Notes: a model not told the origin generated them from the sequence alone. A stretch of DNA of 35,426 nucleotides from JADFRG01 sp046759305 (GCA_046759305.1 JBHIBY010000027.1:1-35426); one strand, 5' to 3'; shown: positions 15,197-23,193, counted from the stretch's first letter. Program-made: numbers and translations.

Positions 15197-17653
15197 ATGC
15201 CAGTCAAAGCCCTCGAGCCGGCGCAGCTATGTCAGCGATGCGATCCAGCCCAATTCGACTTTAAAACTACTGCTGATCTCGAGCACCTCACGGATTTCAT
15301 TGGCCAACCTCGTGCAATTGAAGCCTTGGAGTTTGGTGTTGGGATTCGTCAGAAGGGCTACAACGTTTTTGCTTTCGGTCCAGAAGGCATCGGCAAGGAA
15401 AACCTGGTTCGTAAGACATTTGAAGCGGCAGCCGCAAATGAGAGCGTGCCATCCGATTGGTGCTATGTACAGAATTTCGATCAACCTCACAAACCAATGG
15501 CGCTCGAGCTGCCAGCAGGGAAGGGCAATGAGTTGAAGCTCGACATGGAGCTCTTTGTTGACGATCTTCAAAATGTGCTTCCGATCACCTTCGAAAGTGA
15601 AGAGTATCGAAACCGAATGCATGAAGTGCAGGAAGCGCTCAACGAACGGCAGGAGGCTGCTTTAGGAGAGCTGCGGGAGCGGGCAGAAGAGAGAAAACTT
15701 GCTGTGCTTCGCACACCTGCCGGATTGGCCATAGCCCCGGTGCGCGAGGGGGAGGTCATTTCCCCTGAAGAGTTCCAGGCGATGCCTGCTGAGCAGCGGG
15801 ATACGCTTGAGAAGGACATCGGTGAGCTTCAAGAGGAACTCGAAAAGGTGCTGATGAATGTGCCAGGCTGGCAGCGCGAACTCAGGGAACAAATCACCGA
15901 CCTGAACCGGGAGATGGCAGATATTGCAGTTGGTGGATTGATCCGGCAGCTTGTGGAAAAGTATGCGGAATCAGCGGAGATCGTCGAGCACTTAGAAGCA
16001 GTTCAGGCGGATGTAGTCAAGCATGTTCGCGAGATCATCGATGAGGGAGATCCCTCTCAGAATTCAGAGCTGCCTACCGCGAAGGGCCCGCTGGCAGCTC
16101 TCGGTACGCACTCGACCCTGCGGCGCTATCAAGTCAACTTGCTGATCGATCACGGATCATCGGAGAGCGCTCCTGTGGTCTACGAAGACAATCCCACATT
16201 CCAGAATCTATTAGGTCGTGTTGAACATACTGCTCAGTTGGGCGCGCTCATTACGGATTTCAATTTAATCAAACCTGGCGCGTTGCATCGGGCCAACGGC
16301 GGATACCTTATCCTGGATGCCCGCAAGCTCTTCCAGGAACCCTTCGCCTGGGAGGGTCTCAAGCGCGCATTACGCTCGGAGCATCTCAGGATGGAGACAC
16401 CCGGACAGGTTCAGAGCTTCATCAGCACGGTCACGCTGGATCCGGAACCCATTCCCTTGAAGGTGAAGATCGCGCTGCTTGGGGAACCGACGCTGTACTA
16501 CATGCTCATGGAGTTCGACCCAGAATCACGCGAGCTGTTCCGAGTAGCCTCGGACTTCGACGATCAAATGGACCGTGATTCCGAAACCCAGATGCTGTAC
16601 GCGCGACTGATCGGTAGCCTCGCAACTGTGCATGACCTCCGGCCGCTCGACCCGGGTGGGATAGCACGGATCATTGAGCACAGCTCTCGAATCGTCTCAG
16701 ATGCGGAGAAGATGTCTATCCAGATGAATCACATCACGGACCTCATGCGCGAGGCCGATTATTGGGCCGCCAAGGCGAAGCGCGAGGTAGTGACCACGGA
16801 AGATGTCTCGCGTGCCATTGATGCTCAGATCTTTCGCTTAGACCGCGTCCGTGAAAGGGTTCAGGAACAGGTTCATCGGGAGACGGTGTTGATTGATACC
16901 GAAGGAACCCAGGTAGGCCAGGTGAACGGCCTCTCGGTATTTCAATTTGGCGACTTCGCCTTCGGGCGACCAAGCCGGATTACCGCCCGCGTTCGAATGG
17001 GCAAGGGCGAGGTGTTGGACATCGAGCGGGAAGTTGAACTTGGAGGTCCTATCCACTCGAAGGGTGTGCTGATCTTGAGCTCATTTCTTGGCTCCCGCTA
17101 TTCGGCGGAGCGACAGCTTTCTTTGAACGCAAGCCTAGTTTTCGAGCAGTCCTACGGTGGTATTGAAGGAGACAGCGCATCTTCTGCTGAACTCTATGCG
17201 CTGCTTTCGTCGATTGCAAAAGTACCGGTCAAGCAATCGCTTGCGGTTACCGGATCAGTAAACCAGTATGGCAGAGTGCAGGCCATTGGAGGCGTTAACG
17301 AAAAGATCGAAGGGTTCTTTGACATCTGTAATACGCGTGGCCTGGACGGTAGCCATGGGGTGCTGATCCCTGATTCCAATGTGCAGCACCTCATGCTGCG
17401 GGATGACGTCGTGCAGGCGGTTGCGGACGGCAAATTTAATGTATATCCCATAGAGACCATCGATCAGGGGATTGAGCTGTTGACCGACCTTCCTGCCGGC
17501 GAGCTGGATGCCGACCAGAACTATCCACCAGACAGCATCAACGGCAAAGTTCAGGCGCGCCTGGCCAAATTCGGGGAAGACGAAAAGCCGGACGAGGACG
17601 AAGACCCAAACACAACGGACAAGAAGAAGAAGAAGAAGAAAGAGGGCAAGTGA
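15197..17653 (+). CDS. Lon-like (S16 family) protease with AAA_32-type N-terminal domain
   Basis: Cytoplasmic protease of the Lon-related group that has an atypical AAA module and no Lon N-domain. Counting from ATG 15197 (818 residues): FIGQPRAIEALEFGVGIRQKGYNVFAF leads to a P-loop-like GPEGIGKE (61-68), in which the usual Ser/Thr after GK is Glu. Walker-B-like YLILDA lacks the catalytic acidic second residue. A coiled-coil insertion spans about 150-265. The C-terminal protease domain has catalytic S660 (GDSAS) and K703 (GGVNEKIEG), 43 residues apart as in E. coli Lon. The tail is acidic, then seven Lys. Whether it hydrolyses ATP is uncertain. The start is set by GGAGGA at 15184; the upstream ATG 15119 would precede the likely promoter. 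Its stop overlaps the next gene. Confidence 0.85.
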   Translation: MPVKALEPAQLCQRCDPAQFDFKTTADLEHLTDFIGQPRAIEALEFGVGIRQKGYNVFAFGPEGIGKENLVRKTFEAAAANESVPSDWCYVQNFDQPHKPMALELPAGKGNELKLDMELFVDDLQNVLPITFESEEYRNRMHEVQEALNERQEAALGELRERAEERKLAVLRTPAGLAIAPVREGEVISPEEFQAMPAEQRDTLEKDIGELQEELEKVLMNVPGWQRELREQITDLNREMADIAVGGLIRQLVEKYAESAEIVEHLEAVQADVVKHVREIIDEGDPSQNSELPTAKGPLAALGTHSTLRRYQVNLLIDHGSSESAPVVYEDNPTFQNLLGRVEHTAQLGALITDFNLIKPGALHRANGGYLILDARKLFQEPFAWEGLKRALRSEHLRMETPGQVQSFISTVTLDPEPIPLKVKIALLGEPTLYYMLMEFDPESRELFRVASDFDDQMDRDSETQMLYARLIGSLATVHDLRPLDPGGIARIIEHSSRIVSDAEKMSIQMNHITDLMREADYWAAKAKREVVTTEDVSRAIDAQIFRLDRVRERVQEQVHRETVLIDTEGTQVGQVNGLSVFQFGDFAFGRPSRITARVRMGKGEVLDIEREVELGGPIHSKGVLILSSFLGSRYSAERQLSLNASLVFEQSYGGIEGDSASSAELYALLSSIAKVPVKQSLAVTGSVNQYGRVQAIGGVNEKIEGFFDICNTRGLDGSHGVLIPDSNVQHLMLRDDVVQAVADGKFNVYPIETIDQGIELLTDLPAGELDADQNYPPDSINGKVQARLAKFGEDEKPDEDEDPNTTDKKKKKKKEGK

Positions 17654-18462
17654 CTCAGATCCGTCGGATTTTGGTCGCCTTAGACGCTTCACCACAGAGC
17701 TTGGCGGCATTGGAAGCTGCGGCCGAACTTGCCGCGGGCCTGGGAGCTGAACTGGTTGGGGTTTATGTGGAGGACATCAACCTGATCCGTCTGGCAGCCT
17801 TGCCGGCCGTGCTGGAAATCGGAGCGGCGTCCGCGCGGTCACGACACCTGGACGAGCGACGCATGACGAGTCAGCTGCGGAATCAGGCGACGCGTGCGGC
17901 GCAGGCGATTGCGGCAGTAGCCGGCCGCTCGCAGGTTCGGTGGTCGTTTTCAGTCGCGCGTGGATCCATCGAGGCAGAGCTACTCGAGGCGGCGAACGAA
18001 GCGGACCTGGTTGTTATGGGGCGGTCCGGCTGGTCGGGAAAACGCAGGCTTGGTTCCACCGCGAGTAAGCTTGTGGCTGCTGGACCCAACCGGACCATGG
18101 TGGTCGAGCGGGGCGAGCGCCTGGTGCCTACGCTGATGATTGTCTACGATGGATCGGATCGATCTCAGCGAGCACTCGATACGGCAATAGGGCTTGGCGG
18201 GTACCTGGCGGTCGGCATCGTCGCTGAAGACGAAAAGCGGGCTAGGAAGCTGCAAAGTGAGGTTGCTGCGAAGCTTAACTCGCAAGGTGTGGAAGCTCGC
18301 TACCGTTGGCTGTTGCGAGCCGACACAAGCGAATTAGCGAAGATGGTACGAACACAGGAACAGTGTGTTTTGGTCCTACCCAGTGAGAGTCCCTTGCTCG
18401 AGGGGAAGAGTCTGCCAGAAGCGCTCAATGAGTTCCAATGCCCGGTTTTGATCGTTCAATAG
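17650..18462 (+). CDS. Universal stress protein, two UspA-like domains
   Basis: The first domain (about 1-150) is a complete UspA fold: RRILVALDASPQSLAALEAA at the start, then VVMGRSG and GSTASKLV, close to the ATP-binding G-x2-G...GS motif, and ending TMVVERG. The second (about 158-270) is shorter (LMIVYDGSDRSQRALDTA to CPVLIVQ) and lacks the glycine motif, so it probably does not bind nucleotide. Tandem Usp proteins are usually cytoplasmic stress or energy sensors; the target is unknown. It starts at GTG 17650, overlapping the protease stop by 4 bases (GTGA), so expression is coupled with that protease, which suggests a joint stress role. It converges on the minus-strand LLM gene, with 27 bases between. 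Confidence 0.85.
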   Translation: MTQIRRILVALDASPQSLAALEAAAELAAGLGAELVGVYVEDINLIRLAALPAVLEIGAASARSRHLDERRMTSQLRNQATRAAQAIAAVAGRSQVRWSFSVARGSIEAELLEAANEADLVVMGRSGWSGKRRLGSTASKLVAAGPNRTMVVERGERLVPTLMIVYDGSDRSQRALDTAIGLGGYLAVGIVAEDEKRARKLQSEVAAKLNSQGVEARYRWLLRADTSELAKMVRTQEQCVLVLPSESPLLEGKSLPEALNEFQCPVLIVQ

Positions 18463-18489
18463 CTGCTAGGCCGAGGGGCGAGGCTTGAG

Positions 18490-19404
18490 CTAGAGCACGG
18501 CCTTCGCCAACGCTTCAAGCCCTTCTTGATCGTCCAAATCGAGCCACTGCAGCATGACTCGCTCAGCACCCGCCTCACCGTACGCGCCAATCTGATCAAC
18601 GATTTGCTGTCCGGTACCCGCGATAATCCCAAATTTCTCCAACGTTTCTTCTGTATAGCCTCGATCCTCGAGCTTGCGTTTTAGCTCTTGCTCGTCCTTG
18701 CCGAAAATGGTGGTATTTGTGGCGGAGCGTCTCACTTCTTCGGGTTTGCGCCCCTCAGCTTCCAGAAGCTGATCCAGATGAGCGTTCAAGCTTGCGAAGG
18801 TTTTCGGAGGCCGAAACCCGCCGTTCCATTCGTCGGCAAAGCGAGCGGTCAGTGGCAGCGTTCGCTTTTGGCCGCGGCCGCCGATCAAGATCGGCGGTCC
18901 CCCCTGCCGCTGCGGCTTGGGTAGGAGCTCCGCTTCGTTCACCTGAAAGTAGTTGCCTGAGAAGCTTACCGGTCCCTCACTCTTGAGCAGCTTATAGGCA
19001 AGTTCTACGCCCTCCTCAAAACGATCAAACCGCGGCCCGATCTCCATGAGATCGAATCCAAATTTCTCGTGCTCGTGATCCTGCCAGCCTGCTCCCAGTC
19101 CGAGGATGAAGCGTCCGCCTGAAAGATCATCGATGTCTTTGCCCATGCGAGCTGCAAAAACGGGATTCCTAAAGGAGATCGGTGAGACCAGTTGGCCGAA
19201 CTCGATGCGGTTTGAGTTGTCGGCCAGCCAGGCCAACGAGATCCACATTTCCAGAGAGTCCTTGTCGGGTGGACGCATATTGGTGAAGTGGTCGGATCGG
19301 TAGAGACCCGCGAACCCCAGCTCCTCAACCGATCGAGCGATACGCTTCCAATTGTTCCAATTCAGCCCGTTTTGACCTTCTAGAAAGATGGCGACGTCAG
19401 TCAA
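18490..19404 (-). CDS. LLM-class (luciferase-like) flavin/F420-dependent oxidoreductase
   Basis: The fold signature of the bacterial luciferase superfamily is clear: VEELGFAGLYRSDHF, RIEFGQLVSPISFRNPVFAARMGKDIDDLSGGRFILGLGAGWQDHEHEKFGF and PILIGGRGQKRTLPLTARFADEWN span the TIM-barrel. The GLGAGW(Q/N)xxEHxxFGF stretch is common in the F420-dependent group. The exact substrate cannot be deduced. I choose TTG at 19404 (304 residues) because AGAGGAG lies 5 bases upstream of it; the ORF could also open at TTG 19419, which overlaps that ribosome site. It lies 23 bases after the HD gene on the same strand and is probably cotranscribed. F420 versus FMN use is not proven. Confidence 0.85.
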   Translation of the reverse strand: MTDVAIFLEGQNGLNWNNWKRIARSVEELGFAGLYRSDHFTNMRPPDKDSLEMWISLAWLADNSNRIEFGQLVSPISFRNPVFAARMGKDIDDLSGGRFILGLGAGWQDHEHEKFGFDLMEIGPRFDRFEEGVELAYKLLKSEGPVSFSGNYFQVNEAELLPKPQRQGGPPILIGGRGQKRTLPLTARFADEWNGGFRPPKTFASLNAHLDQLLEAEGRKPEEVRRSATNTTIFGKDEQELKRKLEDRGYTEETLEKFGIIAGTGQQIVDQIGAYGEAGAERVMLQWLDLDDQEGLEALAKAVL

Positions 19405-19427
19405 TTCAGCTCCTCTCAAGATTTTTC

Positions 19428-20195
19428 TTAGAACTTGTGAGTTTCGAGGATTTTTCGTTCTTCTTCAGTTTCCAGGTGCGCAACTACTTCTACATAGGGG
19501 GCCAGCGTGGAGTTGGCAAGCTTGCGCTTGAGCAGCTCATCCACCTGGAAAATTCCAGCAGAGTTGTTGAGCAAGATATCCACCCGAACGGGTAGTTCAT
19601 CTCCTTTTTCGATCTTTACCTCTTCGACGGCCTGCGCCGACACAGAGTGAATGTTCACCTTGCCAGATTCAAACGGGATGCGAGATCGTCCTTGAGTCAT
19701 GTCCAGTGCATCGGCGACTTTCAGCACGCCGGCTTCCAGACTCAGCGGCCGCACGTCCCATCTATGGGCGATGATCGCATGCAGCACCTCAGACACGATG
19801 GTTGTCAGGGCTGGCTCGTCATAGAGATTAGCTAGCAACTGGCGCGCCTTGGGATATCCCAGTATCAAGCTGAAGTTCTCGTGATTGTCTCGATGTACAG
19901 CCATCCCCACGTCGTGGAGAGATGCGGCAAGCACCACCACGACCTCGGCATCGTCGTTCGTCAGACCGTGCTCGGAAACTGCACTCGGTTGAACGCCTTC
20001 CGCGACAAGCAAACGCAAAATCTTTACACAGGCGTTTGCTACGATCTGGATATGGACCGGACCATGATCGCTCATACCGAGCCGCCGCACAGCATTGATG
20101 TTGGCCGCCTCCCAGAGCTGCTGGAGCTCCGCGTCTCCATTGATCTCTTCCAAAAGCGTGGTGAGCACCTTATTTCCCTTAGTACTGACTTTCAA
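19428..20195 (-). CDS. HD-domain phosphohydrolase
   Basis: A 255-residue cytoplasmic protein with an HD metal-binding pattern: H44 and H48 (SDHGPVHIQ), the doublet H94-D95 (ASLHDVGM), H105 (NHENF), H139 and H144 (LHAIIAHRWD), and D162 and D165 (KVADALD). These fit the HD superfamily, which hydrolyses phosphate esters, often nucleotides. The C-terminal part (about 180-255) is a mixed domain ending with VAHLETEEERKILETHKF. It starts at TTG 20195, supported by GGAGA at 20203-20207 on the minus strand; the family start is not otherwise fixed and a GTG eight codons in is possible. It shares a likely operon with the LLM oxidoreductase. Substrate unknown. Confidence 0.8.
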   Translation of the reverse strand: MKVSTKGNKVLTTLLEEINGDAELQQLWEAANINAVRRLGMSDHGPVHIQIVANACVKILRLLVAEGVQPSAVSEHGLTNDDAEVVVVLAASLHDVGMAVHRDNHENFSLILGYPKARQLLANLYDEPALTTIVSEVLHAIIAHRWDVRPLSLEAGVLKVADALDMTQGRSRIPFESGKVNIHSVSAQAVEEVKIEKGDELPVRVDILLNNSAGIFQVDELLKRKLANSTLAPYVEVVAHLETEEERKILETHKF

Positions 20196-20223
20196 TCTAT
20201 AGTCTCCAATTCAGGGAGGCGTT

Positions 20224-20229
20224 ATTGTA
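20224..20229 (-). promoter_or_regulatory. Possible -10 box of the HD/LLM operon
   Basis: On the minus strand TACAAT lies 28 bases before the TTG start, with the GGAGA ribosome site between them. No clear -35 is seen. Confidence 0.35.
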
Positions 20230-20468
20230 AGGCCCTTTTTGAGGAATTGCGGGGGGGAGGGGTCGGATGCGATGGCAGACGAATTTGGAGAGAAAGCTGG
20301 GGTCATCAGCGATTGGCAGACGGAGTTGGAGAGGAGGCCGGATTCTGAAGCGATAGGCATACAGACATGTGGGATCGAGAATCACAGAGAGCAATCCGGC
20401 CAAATCAGAGGCCGAAATCCCTGCGATGACATGGCTTGCCGCTCAAGAATCAAGCAGAATCCCCTTTG

Positions 20469-20477
20469 TGATAGAAT
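20469..20477 (+). promoter_or_regulatory. Extended -10 promoter of the nuo operon
   Basis: TGA-TAGAAT fits the extended -10 pattern seen upstream of the response regulator, tRNA-Gln and recO. Transcription would start near 20484, giving a leader of about 45 bases before nuoA. The -35 region is weak. Confidence 0.5.
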
Positions 20478-20528
20478 GAACAGGTTCTGCTAAATTCGAC
20501 CTGGTTCCCCCTCTAAAACCCACAAGAC

Positions 20529-20885
20529 ATGCCTACCGACTACCTGCCCATCGCTGTACTTATCTTCTTCTCGGTGGGCATTGCGGCGACCATCGTGGCA
20601 CTTGGACACCTGTTTGGACCCCGTAAGAAGAACCGGAGAAAGGGCCAGCCCTATGAATCGGGCATGATTCCTTACGGACCAGGCCAGCGTCGGATGCCGG
20701 TTCACTTCTATCTCATCGCGGTGCTATTTATCCTTTTTGACATCGAAATCGTGTTTTTGCTGCCTTGGGCGGTCGTGCTTCGCGAGCTTGCCGTCGTTGG
20801 GTTGATCGAGATGGTTATATTTGTGTTGGTCCTTGCGGTCGGCCTCATCTACGCCTGGAAGAAAGGGGCGCTCGAGTGGGAATAG
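20529..20885 (+). CDS. nuoA: NADH-quinone oxidoreductase subunit A
   Basis: First gene of the complex I operon; a small membrane subunit near the quinone site junction. Three hydrophobic helices (about 6-28, 62-82, 88-110) surround the conserved loop with PYESGMIPYGP and the FDIEIVFLLPWA helix, diagnostic for NuoA/ND3. At 118 residues it has the normal length. ATG at 20529 has no evident ribosome site, so initiation may be weak or structure dependent. It overlaps nuoB by 10 bases. Confidence 0.96.
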   Translation: MPTDYLPIAVLIFFSVGIAATIVALGHLFGPRKKNRRKGQPYESGMIPYGPGQRRMPVHFYLIAVLFILFDIEIVFLLPWAVVLRELAVVGLIEMVIFVLVLAVGLIYAWKKGALEWE

Positions 20886-21349
20886 AGAGCAAGCTCGGCG
20901 ACCTTGGCTTCGTAACGACTACCTTGGAGAAGGCCGTCGGGTGGAGCCGCACGCGGGCCATGTGGCCGTTGCTTTCCGGGTTGGCATGCTGCGCCATCGA
21001 GATGATGGCGACCCAGGCCGCGGATTACGATCTGAGCCGATTCGGCATGGAGCTCATGCGCGCGAGCCCTCGGCAGAGCGACCTGCTGATCGTTGCAGGC
21101 CGGGTGACGCGCAAGATGGCCCCGGTACTGCGCAGACTCTACGATCAGATGCCCGAGCCGAAGTGGGTGGTCGCGATGGGCGATTGTTGTTCGTGCGGCG
21201 GCGTGTTCAACAACTATGCCATCGTGCCGGGTGTAGACGAAGTATTACCGGTAGACGTCTATATTGCCGGGTGCCCCCCACGCCCTGAGGGGCTTATCCA
21301 CGGAATCCTCACGCTGCATGACAAAGTAATGGCCGAGAAAGTGGCTTGA
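20876..21349 (+). CDS. nuoB: NADH-quinone oxidoreductase subunit B
   Basis: Carries the terminal iron-sulfur cluster N2, which hands electrons to quinone. With GTG 20876 as start (157 residues), the ligands are C38 and C39 (LACCAIEMM), C104 and C133 (GCPPRPEG); the intervals 39-104 and 104-133 equal those in E. coli (64-129, 129-158). The third ligand sits in MGDCCSCGG, which has two extra Cys. An upstream in-frame start at 20765 would read nuoA in another frame and is unlikely; AGGGG lies 8 bases before the GTG. It overlaps nuoA by 10 and nuoC by 4 bases. Confidence 0.95.
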   Translation: MGIESKLGDLGFVTTTLEKAVGWSRTRAMWPLLSGLACCAIEMMATQAADYDLSRFGMELMRASPRQSDLLIVAGRVTRKMAPVLRRLYDQMPEPKWVVAMGDCCSCGGVFNNYAIVPGVDEVLPVDVYIAGCPPRPEGLIHGILTLHDKVMAEKVA

Positions 21350-21858
21350 ACGAAGTCGAAACCACGCTCACCGCCTTGCGGCGGGAATTCGGCGAGCGAA
21401 TTCTCGACTCCTTGGAATTTCGCGGCCAATTGACGCTGATCCTCGAGCCCGAGACTGTAGTCGATGTCTGCCGGTACCTCAAGCAGCATGGCTACGACCT
21501 GTTGATCGCGCTGACCGCCGTAGACCACTGGCCAGCGGAACCTCGCTTTGAGGTCATCTACCAGCTCTTTTCAACAGAGACGAATGAATGGGTCGGTCTG
21601 AGCGTTCGTTTGGATGGCGGTGATCCTGCTGTGCCAAGCATCGAGCCGGTTTATGCCAACGCCAATTGGCACGAGCGCGAAGTTTTCGACATGTTTGGGA
21701 TCGATTTCCCTGGGCATTCGGATATGAGGCGGATACTGATGCCTTACGACTGGGAGGGTCACCCACTCCGAAGAGATTACCCGCTCGGGTACGAAGAGGT
21801 GCAGTTCAGCTTCAATTTTGATGAAATCGACCGCCGGAAAAAGTACGCAAAGGATTAG
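21346..21858 (+). CDS. nuoC: NADH-quinone oxidoreductase subunit C
   Basis: Peripheral-arm subunit (30 kDa type), 170 residues. Family motifs are visible: LTAVDHWP, FEVIYQLFS, WHEREVFDMFGIDFPGHSDMRRILMPYDWEGHPLRRDYPL. The start is TTG 21346, overlapping the nuoB stop (TTGA); no ATG is available nearby, so coupling seems real. It is a separate gene, not a NuoCD fusion. Its last 13 codons and stop are copied 85 bases downstream (see the repeat entry). The stop region contains AAAGGA at 21849-21854, which may serve as ribosome site for what follows. Confidence 0.95.
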   Translation: MNEVETTLTALRREFGERILDSLEFRGQLTLILEPETVVDVCRYLKQHGYDLLIALTAVDHWPAEPRFEVIYQLFSTETNEWVGLSVRLDGGDPAVPSIEPVYANANWHEREVFDMFGIDFPGHSDMRRILMPYDWEGHPLRRDYPLGYEEVQFSFNFDEIDRRKKYAKD

Positions 21859-21943
21859 GTCGATGGTCAAGAAGGGTGAACTGCAAGCAGTCAGCTCTAA
21901 TTTCGATGAAATCGACCGCCGGAAAAAGTACGCAAAGGATTAG
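21820..21943 (+). repeat. Duplication of the nuoC 3' end (39 identical bases, offset 85)
   Basis: The 39 bases at 21820-21858, covering the last 12 codons and stop of nuoC, recur exactly at 21905-21943. Similarity continues upstream for some 20-30 bases with differences (CAGCT..AATTT before both). Both copies end with AAAGGA-T-TAG, placed 8 bases before a start codon: ATG 21863 after copy 1, GTG 21948 (nuoD) after copy 2. Confidence 0.95.
21863..21943 (+). CDS. 26-codon mini-ORF carrying a copy of the NuoC tail
   Basis: Opens at ATG 21863 after AAAGGA (8-base spacing) and ends at TAG 21941-21943, four bases before the nuoD start. Its first residues are MVKKGELQAVSS and its end, NFDEIDRRKKYAKD, repeats the NuoC C-terminus exactly and in the corresponding reading frame, although that frame is shifted relative to nuoC itself. 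It may be translated as a coupling leader for nuoD or be a duplication remnant. No function is claimed. Confidence 0.4.
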   Translation: MVKKGELQAVSSNFDEIDRRKKYAKD

Positions 21944-21947
21944 TTGA

Positions 21948-23189
21948 GTGCGGAACACGCTTGAACCTCCAATGGAAGTCACGGTTGACGAGCTGAAAAG
22001 CTTGCTGTCAGACCGCGCCTTGGACGGCGAGACAATGCTCCTGAACATGGGACCTCAGCACCCAAGTACCCACGGGGTCCTGCGACTGCTTCTGGAGCTG
22101 GATGGCGAGACCATCATCAACTGCGTGCCAGACATCGGGTTCCTCCACACAGGTATCGAGAAGAACATGGAAGCCAAGACCTACGAAAAGGCCTTGGTCA
22201 TGACGGACCGTATGGATTACCTGAACAACCTGGGCAACAACCTTTGTTACTGCTTGGCGGTCGAAAAACTGGTCGATCTCGATGTTCCTCCGCGAGCACA
22301 AGTGGTGAGAGTGCTGCTCACCGAGCTAACGAGGATTTCCTCCCACCTTCTATGGCTTGGGACGCACGCGCTCGATTTGGCGGCTATATCTGTGTTTTGG
22401 TACACGTGGCGTGAACGGGAGATGTTGCTGGACATATTTGAGATGTGCTCCGGGCAGCGGATGATGACCTCCTACTTCCGGCCCGGCGGCCTATGGCGCG
22501 ATCTCCCGCAGGGCTTTGAGGAAGCGGTCCAGCAGTTCATCGATCTCTTCCCGGATCGGATCGAGGAATACGAAAACCTGCTGACTGAGAATCCTCTCTA
22601 TATTGAGCGCACCAAAGGGATCGGAGTCATTTCCACGAAGGAGGCGGTGGAAATCGGACTCACGGGTCCCAATCTGAGAGCCACCGGCATGCCATTTGAT
22701 TTGCGGAAGTTGCGGCCCTACAGCGGGTACGAGCAGTTTGACTTCGAAGTACCGACCGCTTCAAACGGCGACACTTTTGATCGCTATATGGTTCGAATGG
22801 AAGAAATGCGGCAGTCGCTCAGGATCGTGCAGCAGGCGCTCGTCCGCCTTCCAGAAGGACCCTTCCGCAGCAACAACCGCAAGTTCGTGCCTCCACCCCG
22901 ATCGGAGCTTGGGTACAGCATGGAGGCCGTTATCCACCACTTCAAGCTGTGGACAGAAGGCTTTTCGGCTCCAAAGGGTGCAGTCTACATCCCCGTCGAA
23001 TCGCCGCGCGGTGTTCTTGGATGTTATCTCGTAGGAGATGGGGGACCCAAACCGCAGCGCGTGCACTTTCGTACGCCGAGCTTCGCCAACCTGCAGGCAC
23101 TGCCTAAATTGGCTAAGGGTCACCTCGTTGCCGATCTTGTTGCCATTATCAGCAGCCTCGATCCCATTTTAGGCGACGTGGATCGGTAG
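21948..23189 (+). CDS. nuoD: NADH-quinone oxidoreductase subunit D
   Basis: Large 49-kDa-type subunit that forms the quinone pocket with NuoB. Motifs: MGPQHPSTHGVLRLLLELDGE (quinone-site region), GFLHTGIEKNMEAKTYEKAL, DRMDYLNNLGNNLCYCLAVEKL and the C-terminal PSFANLQALPKLAKGHLVADLVAIISSLDPILGDVDR. Length 413 residues from GTG 21948, preferred because AAAGGA (21934-21939) lies 8 bases upstream; ATG 21972 would give 405 residues but has no ribosome site. The ribosome site belongs to the duplicated nuoC tail. Confidence 0.95.
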   Translation: MRNTLEPPMEVTVDELKSLLSDRALDGETMLLNMGPQHPSTHGVLRLLLELDGETIINCVPDIGFLHTGIEKNMEAKTYEKALVMTDRMDYLNNLGNNLCYCLAVEKLVDLDVPPRAQVVRVLLTELTRISSHLLWLGTHALDLAAISVFWYTWREREMLLDIFEMCSGQRMMTSYFRPGGLWRDLPQGFEEAVQQFIDLFPDRIEEYENLLTENPLYIERTKGIGVISTKEAVEIGLTGPNLRATGMPFDLRKLRPYSGYEQFDFEVPTASNGDTFDRYMVRMEEMRQSLRIVQQALVRLPEGPFRSNNRKFVPPPRSELGYSMEAVIHHFKLWTEGFSAPKGAVYIPVESPRGVLGCYLVGDGGPKPQRVHFRTPSFANLQALPKLAKGHLVADLVAIISSLDPILGDVDR

Positions 23190-23193
23190 AGAC

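Larger units (their letters stand above)
20196..20528. other. Divergent 333-base intergenic region with an imperfect direct repeat
   Basis: This is the only gene-free stretch over 300 bases. It separates the minus-strand HD gene from the nuo operon and should hold both promoters. An imperfect direct repeat of about 25 bases occurs at 20269 and 20309 (40 bases apart), each copy with the pattern GCGAT-(T)GGCAGACG-GA-TTGGAGAG. This could be a regulator site for the nuo operon or a short duplication. No convincing gene is seen in either strand; the ORFs here are short and overlap the HD gene. Confidence 0.5.

Noticed and set aside
18463..18489. Bidirectional terminator between the Usp and LLM genes
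   Set aside because: The 27-base convergent gap forms only a weak imperfect stem and lacks T-runs.
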